Shown one piece after another: positions 53,391 through 64,000 of a DNA stretch of 64,000 nt (position 1 is the stretch's first letter; the number at the start of each line of letters is the position of its first letter). Both the position numbers and the translations under genes were made by a program. This DNA is from Trogon surrucura (lineage: Eukaryota; Chordata; Aves; Trogoniformes; Trogonidae): positions 13,120,238-13,184,237 of the forward strand of contig CM036619.1 of NCBI GenBank assembly GCA_020746105.1, in the 5' to 3' direction. The notes under the pieces were generated by a model. That model had not been told where the DNA came from. It ran no database searches and worked only from the letters and a program-made list of their open reading frames with translations.

Positions 53391-54059
53391 AACGGGGTTT
53401 CGGTTTTATTTTGCTCAGAGCTGTTACTTCTGTGCTTAGTCGCCCCTGGCTTGAGACTCCGGACCCCGCGGCCATGTCCTCCGCTCGGCGCGCCTGAGGG
53501 CAACCGGGAGCTGGCGTCGGAGAAAAGCCCCTGCACGGGGCTGGAGGCGAGGCCGTCCCTTCACACCCGGCCGGGTGCCCGAGGGGAGGGTCCAGCCCAG
53601 CGCGGAGCCGAAGTTTGTCGGCGAAGGAGCGGGCTCTGAGGGCGCCGCTGCCGGGCGGCCGCTCCCGGCCTGTCACCCCCGTTCCTCCCCGCCGAGCGCC
53701 AGCTCCTCGCCCAGGCCAAGGGCGCGGAGAAGCCAGTGGCTGCGGGGCTGAGGCGCCGAGGCAGTCCCCTATGACCGGCCGCTGCCTCGGCGGGGCCGGG
53801 CCGTCCTCCGGCTGCTGTCCGCCGCCTGACGGGCGGGGCGGCGGCGGAGCGGCTCCGCCCCCGCTCCCTGCCAGGGAGGCTGAGGCACCGGCCGCCGCTG
53901 CCCGGCCTCCCCGCGCACCCGCCCCGGGGCAGCGAAGCGCCGGGAGGATGCGAGTGGGCGCTGCGGGCGGCGGCGAAGCGAGGGCCCGGGCGGCCGGCGG
54001 CGTTGGGAGTTCCCAGCTCACCCGCCGCCCCCCCGCCCCAAAAGAAGTGCAGTAGTTTG

Positions 54060-54158
54060 TGAAACGCAAGATGGCGGCGCGGCCGTGAGCGAAGGCGGCA
54101 GGCGGGCAGGCAGGCGGGCGGCGCGGGCTGAGGGGGCGAGGCGGAGCGGCGCCGGCAG
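54060..54158 (+). other. Candidate non-coding first exon (ZHX1 5' UTR)
   Basis: After AAGATGGCGGCGCGGCCGTG the sequence runs to a consensus donor GGCAG|GTAGGG at 54159. ZHX1 has its coding sequence in one large downstream exon after 5' UTR exons, which fits a non-coding exon here. The start is approximate. Confidence 0.45.
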
Positions 54159-55068
54159 GTAGGGGCTCGCGTCTCCCGCCGCCTCTGGCGCGGGCGGAGA
54201 GGGGGCTCTTGGCGCCGGGAGGCGGGAGGGCGACCCCCCCTCCTCCCCGGGGAGGCGTGCCCCCCGCACGCCCCCGCGGCCGCCCGGGGAGCCGGGCCAG
54301 GTGCTCTCCCGGCGGGCACGGGGCAGCGCCGGCCCGCCCGCCGCCCCGCGCCTCCCCGGGGCAAGGGCGGCTCCCGGCCGGCGGGGGCGGGCGGGCCGAG
54401 CCGGCGCTCGGCGGGGGCGGTCGCCCCGCTGCCGCCCGCGGGGTGGGCGCGGTGGGCCGGCCGCGCTCCCGCCCGCCTCCCTATTGTCTGGCGACGGCGG
54501 GCGAGCGGCCGGCGCCGTCCCCGTCCCCGCGGCCCGGCGGGGGCATCGGCTGCTGGAGGCGGCGGGCTCCGGGCTGCCCGGGGGGGAGCCGGGGCGGGGA
54601 GGGAGCCGGGGCGGAACTTCGAAGCGGGCTGCTGCGCGCCCCGCCCGCAGGGGTTAAACCCCTTCGAGCCCGAGCCGCTCTCGCCGCGCTCCCCTCCTCC
54701 GCCCTGAGCCCGCCGCGGCGCCGGGAGCTGTGCGCGGTGGCCGCGCTCGCCGCAGAGCGGAGGAAGATTTCGTCCGACTCCCTCAGTCGGGAAGGGCGAG
54801 TCGACAAGTTCCATCCCGGTGCGCCCGGAGGAGCCGGCGAGTTCCCGCCGGGTGCCATCGGGCTGACGGGCAGACGAGGCGACGGCAGCCGGCGAGCCAT
54901 GAAGTTGTGGCTCCCGAGCTGTCTCGCATCCCGCGGCGCCGCAGAGCGGGGGCGAGCGCGGAGAAGCGGCTCCGTGTATGTGCGGGCAAAGTTGGGGACC
55001 ATGTCTGGTTCGCTCCTCTGGGGGTGTCTGGGTTTCGGGGCGCGGTCTGACGCTCGGCTCTCCCCTAG

Positions 55069-55179
55069 ATCGGGATGTGCTGCGCTGGAGACCCACACCG
55101 ACTTCCATAAACCATGTAATGGAGGCAGTTCTGGATCTCTGAAAGGGCCCAGAGCATCTGCGGTTGTGAACATCACCTG
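55069..55179 (+). other. Candidate second 5' UTR exon
   Basis: A 111-bp block is bounded by a polypyrimidine acceptor CTCTCCCCTAG and a donor CACCTG|GTAGGT, at the 3' edge of the CpG island. It has no conserved reading frame. It is a guess from splice signals. Confidence 0.3.
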
Positions 55180-55199
55180 GTAGGTGCTCACGCTTTGTT

Positions 55200-58100
55200 T
55201 CTGAGCTGCTTGGGCCGTCTGGCAGGGTAAATAGTTAACGGAGCGGTGAAGAAGTTTACTTTGCGCAAAGCGGAGGCTGAGATGTCTCTTGGTCTGCGAG
55301 CTGGAGTAAGAGCCACTTATTTTCAAGTGGGGATGTGCAGAGCACGTTGGGCACGGCAGAGCACGCATAAACATCGAACAAATAAAAAGTGCGTTTCGTT
55401 ATGAAACTTGCCTCATGAAAACAAATATTCCATTAAACGTAGGAATGAGAGAGGAATTTTAAAGGCTGTGCTGTTGGTTTTGACCCGCAGTCTGGGGTTT
55501 GTTTGTTTTTGCTTAGATTTCGGGAGGAAAAAAAAGAAAGCTGCTGAGCACTTAGAGAATCCCTGTTTAAAGCAACTTGCAAACTAGAGGATTGCCCTGA
55601 ATTACGACCTCTCTGAGCGAGCACCATCATTTAGAAAACCTCTTTGTTGCTTCTTCAGACCTTGGCAGCCCGGCGACTGGTGCTGTTAAATGAATTCCCC
55701 TGAGCTGATTAGAAGTAGATGCCATTTTTTTTAATAACTGAAGTGATTTGCTTTTAGCTTCAGGCGGGTGGTTCTTGTATCTTCACTAGACTGAAAAGCT
55801 TTCTGCTGTCACGTTTGGGTAACGTGTGTGATTGTCCCCAAACTCGTCTTTGTAAAAGAGCAGTTTGAGGTGGAGCTGAGCTTTGTGAGCTGTACTTCTC
55901 TACTCTCTTACTCTTTCTTATGACTCTCTTCTGGATTATTTCATCTCTTGCAATATCCTTGGTGACCTGTGTGTGCTTTAGCTGGGTCCGGTGTCCTGGT
56001 GTCTAGCCTTAATTGCTGTCATATATCAGCCTTGGTTATTATTGGAATAGACAGTATTTATCACTGCATACCAGTGTATCACTGGAGACTGCTAGAGCTG
56101 TGTACTGAACAGTTCTGCCTTTTGTGGATTTCTTGGTGCTGAAGATTTTCTATCAAATAATGGGCTTTGTGCTATTGTTAGGATTCCTTTTGTTCCTAAT
56201 GTACCAAAAAGACTCACTCTTGTGTCTTTTGTTTCACTGAGCAGCCTGTAGCGTTCACCTGAGCTTTCCCCCTGTTTTTTTCCCACATTTGTTTATATGT
56301 AGCCTGAGGGTAAGAATTACGTTTTGGTTAACTTTTTCTTCTAGTTGTAATTGGTGACCCTTGTAAGAGTCTTATTTTGAAGTCAGTCTTTTTTTAAGTC
56401 TGAGTTCAGGATTTTTTCCATAAACTAGAAATTCTAAAGCACAAAGTACATATAAATACAACCAAGACACAATCACTTGTAGCTAACTATGGCTAATCTT
56501 TATTTTGGTGTTTGGTGGCTCTTTACCTGTCAAGCTGAGGTCTAGTCAAGAATTTCCCATTGTCAAATTTAGTAGTTTTGTGTTTTCTAATTTTTAGAAA
56601 TCTTGAGCCTTTTGAAAAAATTATTCTGTTTTCAATGCCTGCTTGTTAAATTAAAGCCCTCTCTGATAACAGTTTTGGGGTCACAACGTGAGGGAAGGTT
56701 CTGACCATTTTTAGCTGAGTGCAGGGACGTTCTGTTCTCCTCTGCGTATTACTGGTCAATATTCCCTCTCCTTGTGCTTGAGACGTGAAGTCATTGATCC
56801 ATGAATGTCCAAGATGGTTTGCCTTCGAGTTGTCAGTGACTTGTTTACAAGTGATGCAATTTTCAACATACTCCCCTTTTTCTTTTGCTTACTTGTGATT
56901 TCCTAAATAGGCAGCAATATTGATTTTAGTGTTCTGCTCGTGTATCTCCTTGCTACTTGTCAGCAACATCACCTTTATTGAATATCTACCTATATGAATA
57001 CAATTTTCTGTTATTATTTAAGTTTCTAATAATGTCAAATTAGGCGTTAAAGCAGCTTCTTCAGGCTATCGGAGGGATGTGTTTACTTATGTTTTCAGCA
57101 TTATTTTTATTATTAATTCCCATTTATTATCTTTATTCCAATTCATCTTCTCTCATTTTTTTTCTCTCTTTTTAAATTTTTCTGTGGCTCGTTCAGGACC
57201 CTCCCTAATATTCAAACCACTTTGCTGCGTAAACAGTTGTTTCTTTTTCCATAGAGGTGGAAGCTACCAAAAATGATACATTTCCTTACCCTGTGCCACC
57301 CAGATGGCATTTCATAATTCTTTGCCTTGCATCACTTTAACTCATGGTTCTTTTCCAGCTCAGTTGTCTTTCTGTCAAGGAAATACAAGGAACTCTAGAA
57401 GGTCCACTCAAGTCTTTTTCATACCCTTCAGAGTTCAGTGAACTGTAACGTGTTTTGTAAAACAGTGTCTCTACTATCAGTGGATCCTTTCTAAGCAACT
57501 TCAGAAATCAGCCCAAGCTGAGCAAAAGGCTGCTCTTGTCACTTGTGGGAAGATGTGTCACAGTCTTTGATCTTTGTTAAAGTTCATCAGAATGCAGTGA
57601 AAAAGCATGGTCTAGAAGAGCAAGAACTGGAACGTAGAGCATTTATTATATTGTTAAAAATATGAAAAGGGGCAGTATTATGCTGAAGTAGAAAAACTAG
57701 GAAAATTGCAGTTCACTAAAAGAGGAATGGATGCGGCTCAGTGGGAGAGTGTTTAGGAAAAATGGAGGAAAACTTTGAATATGCTCCTGTTTGCACTCCT
57801 TAAGTGATATTAAAGATAACAAAGAACTTAACATTGCAGACGTCCTTTAGCAGCTTCACCTCTGTGAAGGAGTTCTTCAAATTGCATTTGGAGCCATTTA
57901 AGAAAGTGAGTTTGGTGTTTTAGGTTGGCTCGACGTAACTCAGCATTTTGCAGTCTGCTGCTCACCTTCCTCGTCCATTGCTCTCGCTGGAAGTTGAAGG
58001 AATTTAACAGGCTGCCAGGGGAGCCACAATTTGAAGCCTTTGCTCAAGCAAGCCTTGAAGGCTGGCAGTTTTGTTCAAACAGTGGGCAGACAGAGCTGTG

Positions 58101-61100
58101 TAATGAGGCGTGCATAACGCCGGCCCTCGCTGTTTGGCAAAGCCGGCATCGTGCTGCGAGCGCCAAATTCGCCCTGCCAGACAGAAGGACAGAAATGAGC
58201 TTTTGGACTTTCTAATGGCTGTGATAAAAGTTCCACGTGTTCAGCACTCGGAATCTTCCGAGCACCTTAGGAACTACGTAAGTGTGCCCAGGTGGCCAAG
58301 AAGGCCAAGGGCATCCTGGCCTGTGTCAGGAATAGTGTGGCCAGGAGGAGCAGGGTAGGGATTGTCGGCCCGTACTCGGCACTGCTGAGGCCGCAGCTTG
58401 AATCCTGTGTTCAGCTTTGGGCCCCTCACTACAAGAAAGACATGGAGGTGCTGGAGTGTGTCCAGAGAAGGTCAGTGAAGCTGGTGAAGAGTCTCAAGCA
58501 CAAGTCTTATGAAGAACAGCTGAGGGAACTGGGGTTGTTTAGATTGGATACAAGGAGGCTGAGGGGAGATCTTATTATCACTCTACAACTACCTTAAAGG
58601 AGGTTGTAGCGAAGTGAGGGCCGGTCTCATCTCCTGTCATGTAGGACAAGAGGAAATGGCCTCAAGTTGCTCCAGGGAAGGTTTAGATTGGATGTTAGGA
58701 AAAAATTCTTCATCAAAAGGGTTGTCAAGCACTGGAACAGGCTGCCCAGGGAAGTGGTTGAGTCACCATCCCTGGAGGTGTTTCAGAGACATGTGGATGT
58801 GGTGCTTGGGGACATGGGTTGGTGGTGGACCTGGCAGTGCCAAATTAACAGTTGGACTCAATCTTAAAGCTCTGTTTTTCCAAACCAAACAAGTCTGTGG
58901 TTCTGTACGTTGGATAGGAATTAGCTGTTAGCTTACAACAAATACTGTGAATTAGACAATCGATTTATATAGGTTTTAAGCGTTGAATTCTTGTTTATAG
59001 GTTAGGAGTGTGATTGTGTTAGCATTGTCTTACTTTACAAAGCTGCCAAGGACTTCATCGATGGAAATGCGTGTTTGTACGCTCCAAGCCGGTCTCAGTA
59101 GAGGTCTCTAATCTTGGCTTCCTTAAAAGTAGAGGTATATTAGCCTAAAGAAAAGACGGTACTAATGTGATTGCCTTCCTCCCTGTGTTAGAATGGAAGG
59201 ACATGCCTTGTCTGTCAAAACACTATTGATTCTAAAACTCCCCTGCTGTCTCTGTGCATTGGTGGAAGGCTTTGTTTTGGTAATTAGGTCAAAATGAGAT
59301 CTAGGCATGTTGCATGTCCTAAAAAGAGGGGAGACAGTGAGGAAGGAGACAAGAATGAAAAGTAGGCTGTTCTGGTACAGTGGGCTGTAGAAGACTGGTG
59401 GTTAAGGCTTAGTTACAGGTGTGTGCTTCTGCAAGAAGTCCCAATTCCTAGGTAATCGTTAGAATACTCTCAAAGTAGAAAACAACTGCCTTTTTGTACG
59501 TAGGGCAGCTGCCTTCAGCAACGTCAGTGGGAGCTGAGGGTGCTGTGCGGGATCGGGAGTAGTCGGGCGCTCGGCAGCCGTTGCAGAGTGAACTAGATGG
59601 AGCAAGCCTGAAGACTTGGGAGTTTCTGTTTCTCAGTAGGATTCCTGGCAAGATGAAACACATTTGGTGCAATTTTTGGAGCATTCAGCAATACACAATG
59701 TCCAGCCTTGTTTGCAGTGTTGAATACTTGCAGCTCTCTGTCCTCCAAACTTCTCGGTGGGGGTCTGGACTGACAAAAGGTTCATCATACCTGAAGCGTC
59801 ATGTGAGGTCAGGTTTTTTGTTCACAGATCACTTTGAGGAATTAGTGCCTGTTCAGGATCATTGCTGCTGTTGTAGATATCTGTTAAAATACAGTACAAA
59901 CCCACACAATTTCACTGCTTGTGTCTTATGATTTATTTCAAATTTGACTTCTTAATACGTATTGCTTAAATTTGTTGGAGGAATTTGTGGGTGAGCAGAG
60001 AACTAATTTTTTTTATTTAATTTAAAAAAGTAAGGTGGAAGGAGACTTTTTTTTTAAAAAAAATTGCTGCTTTGGATGTTTTATGTTACAGTCCACAAGC
60101 ATTCATTTTAAATCTGGTTCTTGGCAGGTTATATTTTTGTTTGGTTGTTTGGGTTTTTTTAATTCTCTAGTTATTTGGTTCCACCAGGGGAAAAATAAGG
60201 CCTTGTTAATATCACCTGTTTGTTTCTTTTTGGGAAAGCAGGTGAGGAAAAAAAAAAGAAAGAGTAATATTGACATAAAGTAAGCTTACTCTTTCCACAC
60301 ATGGTAAAGAAGTAGTCGCACAGAATCACATACACACATCCTTAGAAATATATATATTAATTGTTGTATATAATGTTCAGAGAGAGACAGTTTTATGTTA
60401 CTAAATATGCTGAAATTTTACTTTGGAAACCTTGGCTTTGAAAGCACTCCAGTGTATTAATATTTGCGTGGACGATGACGGCGCAAATGCTGCGCTCTGC
60501 GGTCACGCGTGTTCACCCGCGCAGAGCGAGCGGTACTTGGGCTGCAGCTCAGGCCGCCTGTGTATGGGCACAAGCTACTTCTAAGGGCCCAATTTGCAGT
60601 TAAATGCCCCTTTATATGAACGAATGTCCTATTTCTGGATGTGAAGTTCCTATCTGTGAATTATGGAACAGGAGGCCTCTTCCAGCCGACTCTTGGGCGA
60701 GATGGACTCAGGGGTTGGGACAGAAGATTCCTTTGCACCGGAGCGGCTCCTCTGTGCTACCTTGTGTGGAAAGATTCAGTCATTTCCACCCAAAGCGATG
60801 GAAAAAAAAGCTCAGTCAGCCATTTCATCTTGAGATACCCCGCCCTCCAAAACAAATATTAAAAAGAAAATGTAGGGTTTGGCCAACGCGTGTGCCGGTA
60901 ATTTCCGCTGATTAAGTTGATGCTTGTAATTGGGATCTAGACAGACCAGGTTTTTGCGAAATATTAGTAAGTATCTTCTTATTTCAGTAGAGGAAGTTAC
61001 AAGATTTGTATAGTCCCTTTGGTATTTTATTTAACCCAATAACTGCTTGGGAAGGAAAGAGTCTGTTTAGTTTTACCTTTGTCCTAGATTCAGTTTAATA

Positions 61101-64000
61101 TCTAATGTTTAAATGTAAGGGGGGTTGATCTTTATTCTTAATGATTCATGCTGCCTCAAAGCACAGTGGTTTCTAGTTGTGTGCTGCCTTTCCCACTGGG
61201 GGATGCAAACAAAAGAACAATAATTTCAGACTCCTCCTTCAGTTTCCAAGAGAACCTTAGCAGCTCAGGGATAGCTTTGAATTTTAAAAGCATTTTTCTT
61301 CCAAATTATGTATTGATTGCACACAAAATAGCAGTGCCGTAATATGCAATTTAAAACAAATGCATGATGGTGATCATTTGCTTTTAATGCTGCTTTTTCC
61401 AGGAGAAAAACAAAAAATGGATTCTGTTCCCATGAACCAGTCTTGCAAAATCCTTACAAACATTTATTAGTCTAGACACAAAATATTCTCACCCAGCCTC
61501 AGCTTGACGATGGCGCGCACACACACACACAAAAAGCAATCTAATATTGTACTTGGCTGTCAAAAAAGGAGGGGGGGGGAAGAAAAAAAGGAAAAAAGCT
61601 TGCCCCAGGCTAGTGAACCAGTAACATTTTGCTGGGGCTGCCTACAACAGCAGATGCATCTTATTCCCGTGGGGTTTGCAGGCCTGCCTGTGCTCTTATG
61701 CTAAACTTGGACACTCTCATAAACATTCTCTTTGGGTACCACACCCCAGTCGTATCCTGGGCTCTTCTAGTTTGGTTGATGCAATAATGGCACTGAACGT
61801 GTTCGCCTTGCCTCTCCTTACCCATCTTTGTATTCCCCCATCTCCCCCCCCCAGGTATCATTTAACTAATGCATTAATTCAAAACCAATCCTAATATATG
61901 GGAACTGGAGTAATTGATAGAAATCGAAATGGTTTTAAATAGGTGATTTAATCACGATTTAAATCTACATGTAGGGAACCTTGATTTAAATTATTTTTCT
62001 AATCTTGATTTGCATTTTTGCTTTTGATAAGTTTCAGAAGAGGCGAATGAGTCTCAGTGTTTGATATCGTGGTAGTTTGAAAAAATTCGATGTGTAAAGG
62101 GATAAATTGTAATGGTGAGTGTTTATTTTATCAGTCCTTTATCTCCCCATACACTCACTGAGAGTATTACTTTTTACTTCTTGTTGTTTCCTTAGAAAAT
62201 AGTGAATTATGCATATCTTGTTTTACAGGTGATGATTAGCTCCTGTTATTCCCAATTTATTTCAGACTGCATTTGGTTGGAAATTAAAATTTAATTAAAA
62301 AATCCCCTAAACAGCATAACATGTCTGTATTATTAATTAAACTACTGTAAATATGTTGAATATCTAAGACTACATTTATTCAAGCATGACCATTTTTTTT
62401 TGAACCTATGGATATATGAGGCGAAATATGATACTTTTTCGTATTTACTAGATTAAGTTGATTGTTTCTATGATGGTGTGTATCCATGTCTGTTAAAATT
62501 GATTTTGTCTGTCTTTACCTTACGTGACTGAGCTTACAATTGTAAAGCTGTGACATGACACTGGAAGCATTCGGGAGCCACATGAAAAAACCAACAAAAA
62601 CCCCCAACCACCTTCTAAAACACCAGCTCCGAAGTCACAGTTTTTACTTCCTAAGTGAAGAAGCAAATCACGTGGCAAAGAAAATAAAGGACTTGTTATG
62701 TACTCGACCTTCTCACAAAGTGGCCTCAGACCCAAGAGGCTGGAGGAGGCTTTGAGGAGGCCCCGGCGTGGACGCGAGTGGGGCTGGGCCCTGTGCAAAG
62801 CTCGTGGTGCCCCGGGCGGTAGTGGAGGCTCTGACGGGCAGTTGCAGCATCGACAGGGAGCCTTGAAGTCTTCGCCGTGGCATAGGTCCACGCGGTAGAA
62901 TCGTCATTTATTTACTTATTTTTGCTTTTCAAGTGATACTCCCAGTCCTTGCTTTTTCCTCATTTATAGAACACTGGCTCGTACAAACACGGGGTTTATA
63001 CATTTGTTCTAAGTATTTTGAGATCCTTTGCAAGTTACGTAAATACCCTGATGGATGCAAGTGTGTGTGTGCGTGGGGCGTGTTGCGGTGCCTCCTAGTG
63101 TCACCTGGTGAGTCCATTGTAAGTCCTTGCTTTCAGTTTCTTATGATTGTTGAAATGAGAATTTCTCACACATTGTTTCTGTTTGGAGGCTGCTTTTGTT
63201 CTCTGCTCATTGAATTTTCAGGAGTAAAATTAACAGAGTGAGGAGGGAAGCAAGGAGAGGAAAGGAGACGATCTCAGTGTAGAAGCCGTATTATCTTCCT
63301 TTTTCTGAGCAGCTCTGGACCTCAGGGATATGACACAGGAACTTGAAATTTGGCAAGAATCTAGCCCCGAGGTCTGAGAAATGCATTCCACTGTTGAAAT
63401 AAATAAAAAAAAAGTAGGCAGAATTATGAGTCATAATGTATCACTACCTTTTCGTATCCAAGACAGAATTTGCAGGGTGTTTTGTTACCTGCTCTCAATG
63501 GTGCTTTTACGCCTGCCGTGCACACTTGCAGCCTGCTTTAAGCGACCTGTATTAAGTGGGTTCTCCTCCTCTGTCTGTCTGGGTTATTGTATCGACGTGC
63601 ATCAACATCGTCCTTAAGCTGCTGCGGCTTGTTGTGCTCCTGCAAGTGCCACTGGCCTAGCAGGAGCTATCCTGGCCTCGGGAGCTGGCGAGCCCTGAGA
63701 CCTAGTGCCACTTGTTTAAGGGTAGAGCGCTCCCACTGCTGTTAATTGCTCTCGGGAAGATGTCATTTTCCTACGGTGACAGGCAAATACTAATGAGAGC
63801 AGATAGCAGCCGATTAGAAATCTGGTTTCCAATGTTACAAGGGCGCGTACAGTTAGTTGCAGTAAGTGGAGGAGGGGGAGAGGCGAGGGAGACAATCTGT
63901 GCTGAGCTGTGTCACCTTCCAAAGCGCGGGGGTTCCTGTGTAGCACGAGGGATGATTAGAGAATGAGTCGGGCTAGCGAAGGAGACCATCTGTAGGGCTG
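55200..64000 (+). other. Probable first intron of ZHX1, no coding exon seen
   Basis: AT-rich sequence with one large CR1 (58281-58908), a short CA run at about 61516-61530, a GT-rich patch at about 63061-63081, and two GC-richer patches at about 60465-60560 and 62700-62900 without recognisable identity. No frame resembles the zinc-finger/homeodomain protein ZHX1, so its coding exon must lie beyond the window. Confidence 0.5.
58281..58908 (+). repeat. CR1 LINE 3' end (sense)
   Basis: GTGCCCAGGTGGCCAAGAAG, CCTCACTACAAGAAAGACAT, GAAGTGGTTGAGTCACCATC and the degraded tail near TCTGTGGTTCTG define a CR1 copy of about 630 bp. Broken frames carry the ORF2 C-terminal motifs LLRPQLESC and [14 protein letters not shown]. 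Confidence 0.9.

Larger units (their letters stand above)
53400..55200 (+). promoter_or_regulatory. CpG-island promoter, probably of ZHX1
   Basis: About 1.8 kb of extremely GC- and CpG-rich sequence starts some 2 kb after the ATAD2 stop. AAGATGGCGGC at 54068-54078 is a YY1-type element often found at transcription starts. Assignment to ZHX1 on the plus strand rests on gene order only: in human, ZHX1 follows ATAD2 in the same orientation. No ZHX1 coding sequence is in the window. The long frames across this island on both strands (up to 515 codons) are stop-poor GC shadows. Confidence 0.6.

Noticed and set aside
53561..55108. 515-codon minus-strand frame, with 252-324-codon frames on both strands nearby
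   Set aside because: They lie wholly in a CpG island where stops are rare, overlap each other on opposite strands, and have Pro/Arg/Gly/Ala composition with no family resemblance.
60465..60560. GC-rich patch with 8-bp inverted repeat GCTCTGCG / CGCAGAGC
   Set aside because: The arms are short and expected by chance in such GC-rich sequence.
1..64000. tRNA, rRNA, CRISPR, bacterial-type operons
   Set aside because: None seen. The window is vertebrate nuclear DNA with spliced genes.

Overview
The window is vertebrate nuclear DNA from a bird. Chicken-repeat-1 (CR1) LINE fragments are scattered throughout, several with the family's typical 3' tail, and there are avian-type retroviral LTRs. The genes are split by many GT-AG introns and start in two CpG islands. 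The LTR types suggest a neoavian rather than a galliform bird, but that is a weak inference and I cannot name the species. All gene calls come from reading exons and splice sites and comparing them with family sequences I know.

Layout. (1) 842-14627, minus strand: complete NTAQ1 (WDYHV1), six coding exons, 210 codons plus stop. It encodes the N-terminal glutamine amidohydrolase of the Arg/N-degron pathway. Its last intron (976-10849) is a repeat sink holding two LTRs and many CR1 pieces. (2) 14628-15236: a 609-bp CpG-rich gap between two divergent start codons, almost certainly a shared bidirectional promoter, with a strong E2F-type element, a CCAAT box, a GC box, paired MYB-type half-sites and a CACGTG E-box. 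(3) 15237-51399, plus strand: complete ATAD2, 28 coding exons, 4083 nt, 1360 codons plus stop. It encodes the AAA+ ATPase/bromodomain chromatin factor. Every exon-exon phase closes without a stop. (4) 51400-about 52630: ATAD2 3' UTR and several polyadenylation signals. (5) about 53400-55200: a second CpG island with an AAGATGGCGGC initiator-like element and a good splice donor. From gene order it is probably the non-coding first exon of ZHX1 on the plus strand. (6) 55200-64000: AT-rich sequence with one large CR1, probably ZHX1 intron; no coding exon is recognisable.

NTAQ1 and ATAD2 are functionally unrelated (N-degron deamidation and acetyl-histone-linked chromatin remodelling) but share a promoter. 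The E2F/MYB/E-box content fits ATAD2's reported cell-cycle regulation. The order NTAQ1-ATAD2-ZHX1 matches the human 8q24 order as I remember it.

I found no undescribed multi-gene system. The points most worth checking are a GC-AG intron in ATAD2, a substitution in the bromodomain RVF shelf, a shortened ATAD2 acidic region, a solo LTR with an intact 5-bp target-site duplication in ATAD2 intron 1, a GC-rich unassigned element in the same intron, and a pair of perfect hairpins in intron 11.
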